Shown one piece after another: positions 7,288-14,221 of a stretch of DNA of 30,925 nt (positions are counted from its first letter, which is position 1; every line of letters begins with the position of its first letter). The DNA comes from JAHFIW01 sp035495855 (lineage in GTDB: Bacteria > Patescibacteriota > Patescibacteriia > SG8-24), in assembly GCA_035495855.1 (NCBI GenBank), contig DATJFD010000003.1, positions 1 to 30,925 of the forward strand. Direction: 5' to 3'. A model generated the notes under the pieces. The model had not been told where the DNA came from, ran no database searches, and saw only the letters and a program-made list of their open reading frames with translations. The translations under genes were made by a program, and so were the position numbers.

Positions 7288-7932
7288 ATGCCTTTCGAAG
7301 ACCGCGCAGACGCCGCCGGCAGGCTCGCCGGGCGTCTGATGAAGTTCAAGGGCGATCCCGGCGCGATGGTGGCCGCCCTGCCACGCGGCGGCGTCGTCAT
7401 CGGCCGCATCGTCGCCGACGCGCTCGGCCTGCCGCTCGACCTGGTGGTCCCGCGGAAGATCGGCGCGCAGGGCGATCCCGAATACGCCATCGGCGCGGTG
7501 ACCGAAGAGGGCGACGCGGTCTGGAACGAGAAGGAACGCGGCAAGGCCGACCCCGCCTATCTGGACGACGAGCTTGAGAGGCAGAGAACGGAAGCGCGCA
7601 GGAGGCTCGGAACGTACCGCGCCGGCCTGCCCGAACGTTCGTTCGAGGGCAAGAAAGTGCTGCTCGTCGACGACGGCGCGGCGACCGGGCTCACCATGCG
7701 CGCCGCCCTTGCGACCGTGCGCCGCGGGAAAGCCGCGCTCGTGGTCGTGGCCCTGCCGGTCTGCCCGCCGGACACGGCGAAAGAACTCGCCGCCGACGCC
7801 GACGACGTCATCGTGCTCGAGGAACCCGCGTTCTTCATGTCCATCGGCGGTTTCTACGAAGAATTCCCTCAGGTGGAGGATGACGAGGTCCTCATGGCTA
7901 TGAAAGGGAAAAGTGAAAAGAAAAAAGCTTAA
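7288..7932 (+). CDS. Phosphoribosyltransferase family protein
   Basis: Type I PRTase fold of 214 residues. PRGG (residues 32-35) lies in the substrate and pyrophosphate region, RKIG (56-59) follows, and the PRPP-binding loop is VLLVDDGAATGLTM (124-137). The order F-DR-EAG near the N-terminus, PRGG, RKIG, GAV and DDG-ATG-T matches the broad bacterial 'predicted phosphoribosyltransferase' group, whose base substrate is not established. It starts 12 bases after the archease-like gene without a Shine-Dalgarno site. The Lys-rich C-terminus (KGKSEKKKA) is encoded by the first part of a purine-rich word repeat. It lies upstream of the PRPP synthetase gene, whose product it would use. Confidence 0.85.
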   Translation: MPFEDRADAAGRLAGRLMKFKGDPGAMVAALPRGGVVIGRIVADALGLPLDLVVPRKIGAQGDPEYAIGAVTEEGDAVWNEKERGKADPAYLDDELERQRTEARRRLGTYRAGLPERSFEGKKVLLVDDGAATGLTMRAALATVRRGKAALVVVALPVCPPDTAKELAADADDVIVLEEPAFFMSIGGFYEEFPQVEDDEVLMAMKGKSEKKKA

Positions 7933-7978
7933 AAGAATGGCCATCCTCTGAGCTTTTCCCTTTTCTCTCTTCTCTCCC
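7898..7978. repeat. Mirror-arranged word repeat (GAAAAG / CTTTTC)
   Basis: The block GAAAGGGAAAAG and variants (about 7902-7930, inside the end of the upstream CDS) is mirrored by GAGCTTTTCCCTTTTCTC and variants (about 7951-7978). It fills the gap before the PRPP synthetase start. Confidence 0.55.
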
Positions 7979-7982
7979 TGCT

Positions 7983-8888
7983 ATGCGCTGCTACACGCTC
8001 CCGGAACCGACGCCCGCTGAAAAGAAGATCGCCGCCGCGGTAGGCGACGCGGTGCAGGCCCGCTGGAAGACCTTTCCCAGCGGCGAGCTTTTCGTGCGCG
8101 TGACCGTGGAGTCGGGCGTCGTGGCGCTCGTGGGCCGCACCGCGCCTCCCGCGGAGGATTTCTTCAGGACCGCGCTGCTCGCCGACACGCTCCGCCGTTC
8201 CGGCGCGACCGGCGTCGTCGCCGCCGTGCCGTACCTCGGCTATGCCCGGCAGGACCGCCAGGAGTCCCAGGGCGACGCCTTTTCCGCCGCCTTCCTCGCG
8301 GGCCAGCTCGGCGCCGCGGGCGTCGTGCGTCTCGTGACCATGGACGTGCACAGCGACCGCGTGCGCGAGGCGAGCCCGCTGCGCATCACCTCGGTGAGCC
8401 CCGTGCCCGATCTCGCGCCCGCGCTGCAAGTCGCGCTCGCCGGCAAGGATTTCACCATCGTCGCGCCCGACTTCGGCGCCCGGCATCGCGCGGAGGCCTT
8501 CGCCGACGTTCTCGGCCATCGCGAACCGGCCTGGGCGGAGAAGCGCCGCGACCCGTCGACGGGCAAGGTCTCGCTCATGGACGTCCATGGCGACCTCCGC
8601 GGCGACATCGCCGTCATCACCGACGACATCCTCGACACCGGCTCGACCGTCGAGCTCGCGGTCAAGATGCTGCGCGCCAAGAAGTTCTCGAAGATCTTCC
8701 TCGTCGTGACGCATCCGCTGTTCTCCGACGGCGCGGCCGCCCGCGTGCGTCGCCTCGGCATCGCGAAGATCATCACCACCAACACCGTGCCGCTCCGCAA
8801 GGAGGCGGCAAAGCTGCCCGGCATCAAGGTCGTCGACGTGACGGCCCGGATCGCCGCGGCCGTGCGCGAACACGCCATCACGCCATGA
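7983..8888 (+). CDS. prs: Ribose-phosphate pyrophosphokinase (PRPP synthetase)
   Basis: Makes PRPP from ribose 5-phosphate and ATP, the precursor for nucleotides, NAD, His and Trp; cytosolic. Motifs in order are FPSGE (residues 31-35), YARQDR (87-92), TMDVHS with catalytic His123, the flexible-loop KRR (187-189), and the PRPP/ribose-5-phosphate loop TDDILDTGST (213-222). At 301 residues it is slightly shorter than the usual 310-320, with a trimmed N-terminus. The start lacks a Shine-Dalgarno site and has T at -1. Its stop overlaps the next small gene (ATGA). Co-location with a phosphoribosyltransferase supports a PRPP supply role. Confidence 0.92.
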   Translation: MRCYTLPEPTPAEKKIAAAVGDAVQARWKTFPSGELFVRVTVESGVVALVGRTAPPAEDFFRTALLADTLRRSGATGVVAAVPYLGYARQDRQESQGDAFSAAFLAGQLGAAGVVRLVTMDVHSDRVREASPLRITSVSPVPDLAPALQVALAGKDFTIVAPDFGARHRAEAFADVLGHREPAWAEKRRDPSTGKVSLMDVHGDLRGDIAVITDDILDTGSTVELAVKMLRAKKFSKIFLVVTHPLFSDGAAARVRRLGIAKIITTNTVPLRKEAAKLPGIKVVDVTARIAAAVREHAITP

Positions 8889-9067
8889 CCATGGAAGGGA
8901 AGGACGACAACGCGCAGGCGCTCGACGAGGTCCGGGCCGTCCGGGCCGGGTTCGAGTCGGAGATGCGGGTCTTGAAGAAGCGGCAGAGGTCGGCGGTCGA
9001 AAAAGCGTTGAAGGCCGTGGACAGGAAGAAGATCGAGAAGATCAAGAAGTCGCTCGACGGCATCTAG
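8885..9067 (+). CDS. Small charged coiled-coil-like protein
   Basis: A 60-residue, highly charged helical protein. Its C-terminal half is Lys-rich (RKKIEKIKKSLDGI), and its Leu/Val spacing is compatible with a short coiled coil. It overlaps prs by four bases (ATGA) and ends 2 bases before the metallopeptidase gene, which suggests translational coupling in one mRNA. ATG 8891 is an alternative start. Function unknown. Confidence 0.6.
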   Translation: MTMEGKDDNAQALDEVRAVRAGFESEMRVLKKRQRSAVEKALKAVDRKKIEKIKKSLDGI

Positions 9068-9069
9068 CT

Positions 9070-10971
9070 ATGGCCCATCCCATGGAAACTTCCGAAATGC
9101 CGCGCGATCCCGGACCGCGGGGTCCGGAGAAGCCAGAGGCCGTGCCCGACGAGGCCGCGGAGGCGCGTGCCGAACGGCCCGCCGCCGAAGCGGAGGCCCT
9201 CGATCAGGAAGTCGAGGATGCCGGCAAGGAGTTCGAAGCGGCGAGCGCGGAGCTCGCCGGCCTCGGCGCGGCCGAACTGTCGCGCGTGACCGCGGACGCG
9301 GCGCCCGACGAGCTGGACGATCCCGAGCTCGCCGAGGCTCGCCAGGAGATCGACGCCATCGCCGGCCAGGCCAAGGCGACGACCGAGAAGCATAAGGGAA
9401 AGCTCGCCGGCATCGGCTCCCGGCTGAAGCGCTGGGGACGAGCGGCGCTCGCGGGCGCCGTCATTTCGGGCACCGCGCTGCCCTCCGCCGAAGCCTTCGC
9501 CGGCCAGGAGAAGGCCGGTCAGAAGGTGGAGCACGTCGAAAAAGGCGGGGAGGCGCCACCGTGGAACGAGGTGATCGGCGCCACCGAGAAGGCCGTGATG
9601 GCGGATGCCGATCTCGCGGCGGAACGCGGCGAGGACGGCCGCCGGGAGTTCATGGAAGGTCTGAAGGGCTTCGACCAGGAGCGGGCACGGTCGGACGCGG
9701 CCGAGATAGCCGGCATCCCTCTTTCGAAAGTGAGCCGCGACGGCTTCAGGAAGGTCGAGGTCTGGTCGGAGAAGAAGTTCCAGGCCGAAAAAGCGAAGTC
9801 TTTTCCTCCGCTGCCGAACACCATGGACGCGCAGGCCGAGAATGACGAGATCAGGCTCCGTGCTTCCCGTTTCCTCACGCCCGACGGCCACGTCGACCAA
9901 GACAAGATGAAGAAGGGCGCGACGCACGAGTTCCTGCACGTGGTCTCGACGGTCGACCGTCCGGACGGCCATCAGGAACGCGCCTGGGACCAGCAGGGCG
10001 TCCCGCACGACCTCAACGAGGGCGTGACGGAACTCTTCGCGCTCCGGATCGCAGAGAAGGAGGGGTCGAAGATCGAGCACCATCAGGCGTACGCGGGCGG
10101 CCCGCTCGTCGCCGCGCGCCTTCTCGAAGGCGTCGTCGGCAAGGAAGCGCTCTTCGCGGACTTTCTGCAGGGCAAGACCGACGGCATCAAGCGCGCCCTC
10201 GACGCCAAGCTCGGCGCGGGCGCGGCCGACCGCGTGCTGTCGCGGCACCTCGCCGTGGGCCAGGAAGGAGAGGGGCTGGCGGTCGTCATGGAACTGGCGC
10301 GCGCTGGCGTCGACGTCGAGAAAGCGTGGGGCGAAGCGAAGGCCGAAGGCTTCCTCGACGACCTGAAGGTCTCGCCGGACAAGCACGCGCTGACGGTCTC
10401 GCGCGACATCGAAGGCAAGATGCGGCTTTCCAACACCCTCGTCGATGACGGCGAACGGCTCTCGCCCGACGTCGCCGCGCTGCGCGTCTTCGTTTTCACG
10501 CACAACGAGGGCAAGCCGTATGACGCCGCCGGCGTGGCGCAGGCGGCGCGGGGCGTGGACCGCGGCGTGGACATCGCCGCGAGAACGCGCGCGGGGATGG
10601 CGAAGGAGTTCGCCGGTCTCGCCGCGCAGTACGAGGCCGCGAAGGCCGCAGGCGACCAGGAGCGCCTCAGGCAGCTCGACGCGCCCGCGGAGCTCGACAA
10701 GATCCTCGAACAGAACCTGCCGGGGAACATCGAACAGGCCAAGCGCGAGGCGATCAACAAGGGCGAGAACGTCGAGGATCCCAACGTGATGTTCAACATC
10801 GGCGGGACGCTCGCGGAGCTCCAGGCGGCCTACGGCGCCGCGAAGACGCCCGAGGCGAAAGCGGCGGCCCGGTCCGCCATCGAAACCGCTACGGAGAAGG
10901 CCGCGCGCGCTGCGGCCAAGGCCATACGGCTCGAATCGCTCACGCCGCCCATTCCGCCGCAAGCGAAATGA
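9070..10971 (+). CDS. Putative zinc metallopeptidase with a long N-terminal helical region
   Basis: A 633-residue protein. Residues 1-115 are Ala/Glu-rich and probably helical. A short hydrophobic segment, GRAALAGAVISGTALPSA (123-140), follows a basic patch and could be a late signal or membrane anchor. The central domain carries an HExxH motif, HEFLH (286-290), followed about 27 residues later by NEGVTE (316-321). That spacing and the second Glu are typical of gluzincin-type zinc peptidases. The C-terminal 200 residues are again helical and charged. The family is not recognised and no substrate can be named. It follows the 60-aa gene by 2 bases and is closed by a terminator. There is no Shine-Dalgarno site, and T is at -1. 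Confidence 0.65.
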   Translation: MAHPMETSEMPRDPGPRGPEKPEAVPDEAAEARAERPAAEAEALDQEVEDAGKEFEAASAELAGLGAAELSRVTADAAPDELDDPELAEARQEIDAIAGQAKATTEKHKGKLAGIGSRLKRWGRAALAGAVISGTALPSAEAFAGQEKAGQKVEHVEKGGEAPPWNEVIGATEKAVMADADLAAERGEDGRREFMEGLKGFDQERARSDAAEIAGIPLSKVSRDGFRKVEVWSEKKFQAEKAKSFPPLPNTMDAQAENDEIRLRASRFLTPDGHVDQDKMKKGATHEFLHVVSTVDRPDGHQERAWDQQGVPHDLNEGVTELFALRIAEKEGSKIEHHQAYAGGPLVAARLLEGVVGKEALFADFLQGKTDGIKRALDAKLGAGAADRVLSRHLAVGQEGEGLAVVMELARAGVDVEKAWGEAKAEGFLDDLKVSPDKHALTVSRDIEGKMRLSNTLVDDGERLSPDVAALRVFVFTHNEGKPYDAAGVAQAARGVDRGVDIAARTRAGMAKEFAGLAAQYEAAKAAGDQERLRQLDAPAELDKILEQNLPGNIEQAKREAINKGENVEDPNVMFNIGGTLAELQAAYGAAKTPEAKAAARSAIETATEKAARAAAKAIRLESLTPPIPPQAK

Positions 10972-10999
10972 AAAACCCCGCAGTACTGCGGGGTCTTTT
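10971..10999. terminator. Bidirectional terminator
   Basis: Perfect 20-nt palindrome (10975-10994, half ACCCCGCAGT) with A-run and T-run flanks. It serves the metallopeptidase gene and the convergent Nudix gene. Confidence 0.88.
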
Positions 11000-11438
11000 A
11001 AAGAAGCTTCCAGCCGAGCGCGTGTTCGAGCGCGCTGCGGCAGGAGTCGAGCAGCTTGCCGGCCGCGTACAGTTCGCGGACCTGGGCCTGGGGGAGCCAG
11101 GCGACGGCGTCGGTCGCGTCCTTGGGCTCGGGCTTGCCCTTGATGCTGACGCGGAAGTACAGGGCGATGACGTGGCGTTCGACGGACGGGTAGACGGTGC
11201 TGCAGATGGCGATCGGAAGGCGGGACAGGACCGTCGCCTCCACGCCGATCTCCTCGCGTAGCTCGCGCACGAGCGCCTCTTCGAGCGTCTCGCCGTAGTC
11301 GACGGCGCCGCCGGCCATGTGCCACATGCCGGCCATCGGCTCGCGCGTGCGGCGGGTGAGCAGCACGCGGCCCTTGCGGTCGGTGATGATGCCCACGACC
11401 GCGGCTTCGGCCCTCTTCTTCGGCGTCTTCTTTTCCAT
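10998..11438 (-). CDS. Nudix hydrolase
   Basis: A 146-residue protein hydrolysing a nucleoside diphosphate linked to another group; a Mg2+-dependent housecleaning or salvage enzyme of the cytosol. The Nudix box (G-x5-E-x7-REx-x-EE-x-G) runs from residue 44 to 66 with REL-R-EEIGV at its end. It is preceded by the typical VVGIITDRKGRVLLTRR first strands. The C-terminal part has WLPQAQVREL, a common Nudix ending. The start at 11438 is chosen over an upstream in-frame ATG because AGGAGG lies 6 bases before it. The exact substrate is unknown. It is divergent from the L,D-transpeptidase gene. Confidence 0.9.
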   Translation of the reverse strand: MEKKTPKKRAEAAVVGIITDRKGRVLLTRRTREPMAGMWHMAGGAVDYGETLEEALVRELREEIGVEATVLSRLPIAICSTVYPSVERHVIALYFRVSIKGKPEPKDATDAVAWLPQAQVRELYAAGKLLDSCRSALEHALGWKLL

Positions 11439-11512
11439 GGTGCGCCTCCTGGCCCGCAAGCTCTCACGCCGGCGGCGGACCGTCAACGCCCTTCAAAATA
11501 GCGCCGCCTTCT

Positions 11513-11518
11513 TATAGT
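11513..11518 (+). promoter_or_regulatory. Probable -10 box of the L,D-transpeptidase gene
   Basis: TATAGT lies 58 bases before the chosen start. The -35 region is weak (CCTTCA at 17-nt spacing). Confidence 0.4.
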
Positions 11519-11575
11519 ATGCAGCGGCAGGCGCGCCAAGGTGGCGAGGCCCGCATATCCGACAGAGGTGAGGCC

Positions 11576-12277
11576 ATGGTCTCTCGCAGGACCGCCCGGA
11601 GCGGCATGCTCGCGGCGGCGTTCCACGCCGTCACGTTCGTCTCCTTCATCGGTTCGGCCGGGGCGCAGGACCTGACCGCCGTTCCCCAGGAACCCGCATG
11701 GCACCCGTACCGGGTGACGCGCGCTGACATGAGGGCGGCGGCGCAGGCTCAGGTGTCCGTCTATCGGCAGCTCTTCGGCGAGGCGGCGGCGACCGTCGCC
11801 CGCTTCAATCGTCTCGACCCGCGCTTCGTTTATCCGGGCACGCGTCTCCGCGTCCCCGATCTTCCCGCCGGCACGGACTACGTCCCGCTGCCCGCGGAAT
11901 ACCCGCGCGCGGCCGCCGACGAACGTTCCATCCTCATCGTCCTCGACCGCCAGTTCCTCGGCGCGTACGAGCACGGCCGCCTGGTCGCGTCGTACCCGAT
12001 CAGTTCCGGCCGCGACGACCATCCCACGCCGCCCGGCAGGTACCGGGTGACGAAGATGGACGCGGACCACCGTTCGTCGGTGTATCCGGAACCGGACGGC
12101 GGCTGGCCGATGCCCTGGGCGCTGCGCTTCCGCAGCAGCGAGTACTGGATCCACGGCGGCGAGCTCGTCGGCCATCCCGCGTCGCACGGCTGCGTGCGCA
12201 TGTTCCCCGAGGACGCCGAACGGCTCTTCGGCTGGGCATCGCTCGGCATCCGCGTGCGCGTCGTCAGTTCTCTGTAG
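11576..12277 (+). CDS. Secreted L,D-transpeptidase (YkuD domain)
   Basis: Cell-wall enzyme that forms 3-3 peptide crosslinks or attaches proteins to peptidoglycan; acts outside the membrane. There is a signal peptide at residues 1-30 (basic start, hydrophobic core, cleavage after AGA). A LysM-like stretch, ARFNRLDPRFVYPGTRLRVP (75-94), is followed by the YkuD domain from about 117 to 233. The active site is HGG (193-195) and SHGCVR (203-208), with Cys206 as nucleophile. The 233-residue length is usual. ATG 11576 is used because GAGGTGAGG precedes it; the in-frame ATG at 11519 lies at the promoter. It implies a peptidoglycan wall. Confidence 0.92.
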   Translation: MVSRRTARSGMLAAAFHAVTFVSFIGSAGAQDLTAVPQEPAWHPYRVTRADMRAAAQAQVSVYRQLFGEAAATVARFNRLDPRFVYPGTRLRVPDLPAGTDYVPLPAEYPRAAADERSILIVLDRQFLGAYEHGRLVASYPISSGRDDHPTPPGRYRVTKMDADHRSSVYPEPDGGWPMPWALRFRSSEYWIHGGELVGHPASHGCVRMFPEDAERLFGWASLGIRVRVVSSL

Positions 12278-12283
12278 GCCTCG

Positions 12284-12309
12284 AAGGTCCGGCGTCGCCG
12301 GACCTTTTC
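12284..12309 (+). terminator. Terminator after the L,D-transpeptidase gene
   Basis: Perfect 10-bp stem AAGGTCCGGC/GCCGGACCTT (12284-12293, 12297-12306), 3-nt loop, T-rich tail. Confidence 0.92.
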
Positions 12310-12315
12310 TTATCG

Positions 12316-12344
12316 TTGACCGTCCGCGGCGCGCATGGTACGGC
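12316..12344 (+). promoter_or_regulatory. Promoter of the DUF3137-LemA operon
   Basis: TTGACC (12316-12321), 17-nt spacer, TACGGC (12339-12344). It overlaps the in-frame ATG at 12335, which argues that translation begins at 12401. Confidence 0.65.
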
Positions 12345-12400
12345 TGCCCGCAGGCACGCAAGTTTTTTCGACAATCGAAACAGCCAAGAAAGGGCGTTCC

Positions 12401-13444
12401 ATGAGCCATAACCGGCGTTTGGACGAACTGCTCGCACGGGTCAGGGACCAGGCCGGCAAGGCCGGGAAGGAAGAGGACTTCGCCTCCATCTTCACGATGC
12501 TGCGCGAGTTCCGCGACTCGGTCGGGCCGCTCAAGTACGACAACGGCGCGAAGTGGAAGGCGTTCGGCGTCATCGCGGCGCTCGGCGCCGCCTGGACGCT
12601 CGCGTACTTCCTGGCGCCGGAGCTGCAGGCGACGCTCGGCGACGCCGGCTACTACATCATGGGCGGCTTCGGCCTCGCGTTGGTCGTCCTGCTCGCCGTC
12701 ATCGGCACCGCGAACGCGGCCTTCGACGAGATCAGCGACATCATCTTCGAGAAGGACATCGCCTTCGACAACGGGCTGACCGAGGTCGAGGTCGAGGACG
12801 GCCACGAGATGTACGAGCGGCTCAGGGAGCGGTTCGGCGACTTCCGTTCGCGCGGCGACGAGAGCCGTTATATCCGCGACCTGGTGAAGGGCGAGTGGAC
12901 GGGGACGGAGCATTCCTTCCCGTTCGAGTATTACGTCTTCCATTACGTCCGCGTGTACTACGTCACGGTGACGAAGAAGGTCGGCAACCAGACCGTCACC
13001 ACGCGCGAGCGGCGGACCGAGACGCTCTATCGCTACGGGCTCCTGCTCGACTTCCCGTTCGCGAAGGGGATCGCGGTGACGTCAGGCGGCGGCAGCTACG
13101 ATTATCCCGAGGGATTCCAGCCGACGTCGGAGTCCTTCAGCGGGAGCTTCGAGGTCGGGGCCGACGACCGGCAGACCGCCGCGCGGTTCCTCAAGCCCGC
13201 GGTCGTGCTCGCGTTCACGGAGATGAACGCGCACTTCAGCGGCCTGAACGTCGAGATCGACCGCGAAGGCAAGATGAACATCGCCTTCTCGGACTCCGAC
13301 GTGCTCGACCTCGAACGAAGGTCCTCGATCGCCGATCCCGACGCGTTCGAGGCCGAGATCCGTTCGCATCTCGCGCTGCCCAAGCTGCGCATGCTGCTGC
13401 AGTTCGTGGAAACGCTCAAGAAGCACAACGACAGCAATTTCTGA
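12401..13444 (+). CDS. DUF3137 family membrane protein
   Basis: A 347-residue protein. A helical, charged N-terminus (1-50) is followed by two transmembrane segments (about 53-72 and 84-104). The long cytosolic domain that follows has alternating strand patterns such as YYVFHYVRVYYVTVTKK. This architecture, with lemA directly downstream (15-base gap), fits the DUF3137 group. Its biochemical role is unknown; LemA-linked membrane proteins are thought to act in envelope processes. ATG 12401 has AAAGGG upstream. An open frame extends upstream to 12335 but crosses the promoter. Confidence 0.82.
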   Translation: MSHNRRLDELLARVRDQAGKAGKEEDFASIFTMLREFRDSVGPLKYDNGAKWKAFGVIAALGAAWTLAYFLAPELQATLGDAGYYIMGGFGLALVVLLAVIGTANAAFDEISDIIFEKDIAFDNGLTEVEVEDGHEMYERLRERFGDFRSRGDESRYIRDLVKGEWTGTEHSFPFEYYVFHYVRVYYVTVTKKVGNQTVTTRERRTETLYRYGLLLDFPFAKGIAVTSGGGSYDYPEGFQPTSESFSGSFEVGADDRQTAARFLKPAVVLAFTEMNAHFSGLNVEIDREGKMNIAFSDSDVLDLERRSSIADPDAFEAEIRSHLALPKLRMLLQFVETLKKHNDSNF

Positions 13445-13459
13445 AAGGAAGGAAGAACC

Positions 13460-14050
13460 ATGACACCGACGCTCATCGTCCTTTGCATCATCGGCCTCGC
13501 CGCGCTCATCGTCGTCTCGACGATCGTGAGCGTCCGCAACGGCATCGTCGCGTCCAAGAACCGCGTGAAGCGGGCCTGGGCCGACGTCATCGCCTACCAG
13601 CGGCGGAAGCTCAACGTCATCCCGGCGCTCGAGCAGGGGCTCAAGGACCATCAGGCCTACGAGCAGGGCACGCTCGAGAAGATCACCGCCCTGCGCGGCT
13701 CGCTCGCCGGACTGTCGGCGGACGCGGTCGACGTCGGCCGTCTCCAGCAGGTCGACGCGCAGTCCAAATCGCTGCTCGCCGGGCTGCGGGTCACCGCCGA
13801 GGCCTACCCGGTGCTCAAGACCTCCGAGCTCTACGCCGGCTGGATGCGCGAGCTCGCGGAGACGGAAGACAACGTCGCCGCGGCGATCACGATCTTCAAC
13901 GAGACCGTGCAGTCGTTCAACGACGCCATCCAGGAATGGCCGGGCAGCGCCGTCAACGCGCGGTACAACCGCGAGCGGCCGCTCGAGACCTTCACGGACC
14001 CGGCGGCACAGGCCGGCATCGAGTACCGGCCGACGTTCTCTCGGCAGTAA
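13460..14050 (+). CDS. lemA: LemA family protein
   Basis: A 196-residue protein with one N-terminal transmembrane segment (residues 4-24) followed by a long helical domain. Family signatures include NRVKRAWADVIAYQRRKLNVIP (residues 34-55) and a late ARYNRERPLETF stretch. The N-terminus is short and outside, the helical part probably inside. The molecular function of LemA is not established. AAAGGAAGGAAG gives a good ribosome site. It is the second gene of a two-gene operon with DUF3137, a pairing common in bacteria, and is followed by a terminator. Confidence 0.92.
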   Translation: MTPTLIVLCIIGLAALIVVSTIVSVRNGIVASKNRVKRAWADVIAYQRRKLNVIPALEQGLKDHQAYEQGTLEKITALRGSLAGLSADAVDVGRLQQVDAQSKSLLAGLRVTAEAYPVLKTSELYAGWMRELAETEDNVAAAITIFNETVQSFNDAIQEWPGSAVNARYNRERPLETFTDPAAQAGIEYRPTFSRQ

Positions 14051-14072
14051 CCCCGCTCTTGCGGGGTTTTTT
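14049..14072 (+). terminator. Terminator after lemA
   Basis: AACCCCGC-type stem (14051-14056 with 14061-14066, extended by A-T pairs), 4-nt loop, six T. Confidence 0.9.
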
Positions 14073-14082
14073 CATGCCGAGG

Positions 14083-14175
14083 AAGAATAGGAGTAAAGAA
14101 TAAAGACCATAAGGAAGATGCCGAGGGCCGCCTTATGGTCGTACGTCTTTACTCTTTATTCTTTGCCTCTTTCAT
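14083..14175. repeat. Mirror-arranged word repeat (AAAGAATAAAGA) with inner hairpin
   Basis: The perfect 10-bp inner stem GACCATAAGG/CCTTATGGTC (14105-14114, 14131-14140) is flanked outside by AAAGAATAAAGA-type words on the left and TCTTTATTCTTT-type words on the right. It fills the gap before the acyl-CoA dehydrogenase gene. Confidence 0.6.
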
Positions 14176-14221
14176 GATAAGGCGGAAGCAGTCCTTTGCA
14201 TTTCCCACGAAGGAGGATGCC

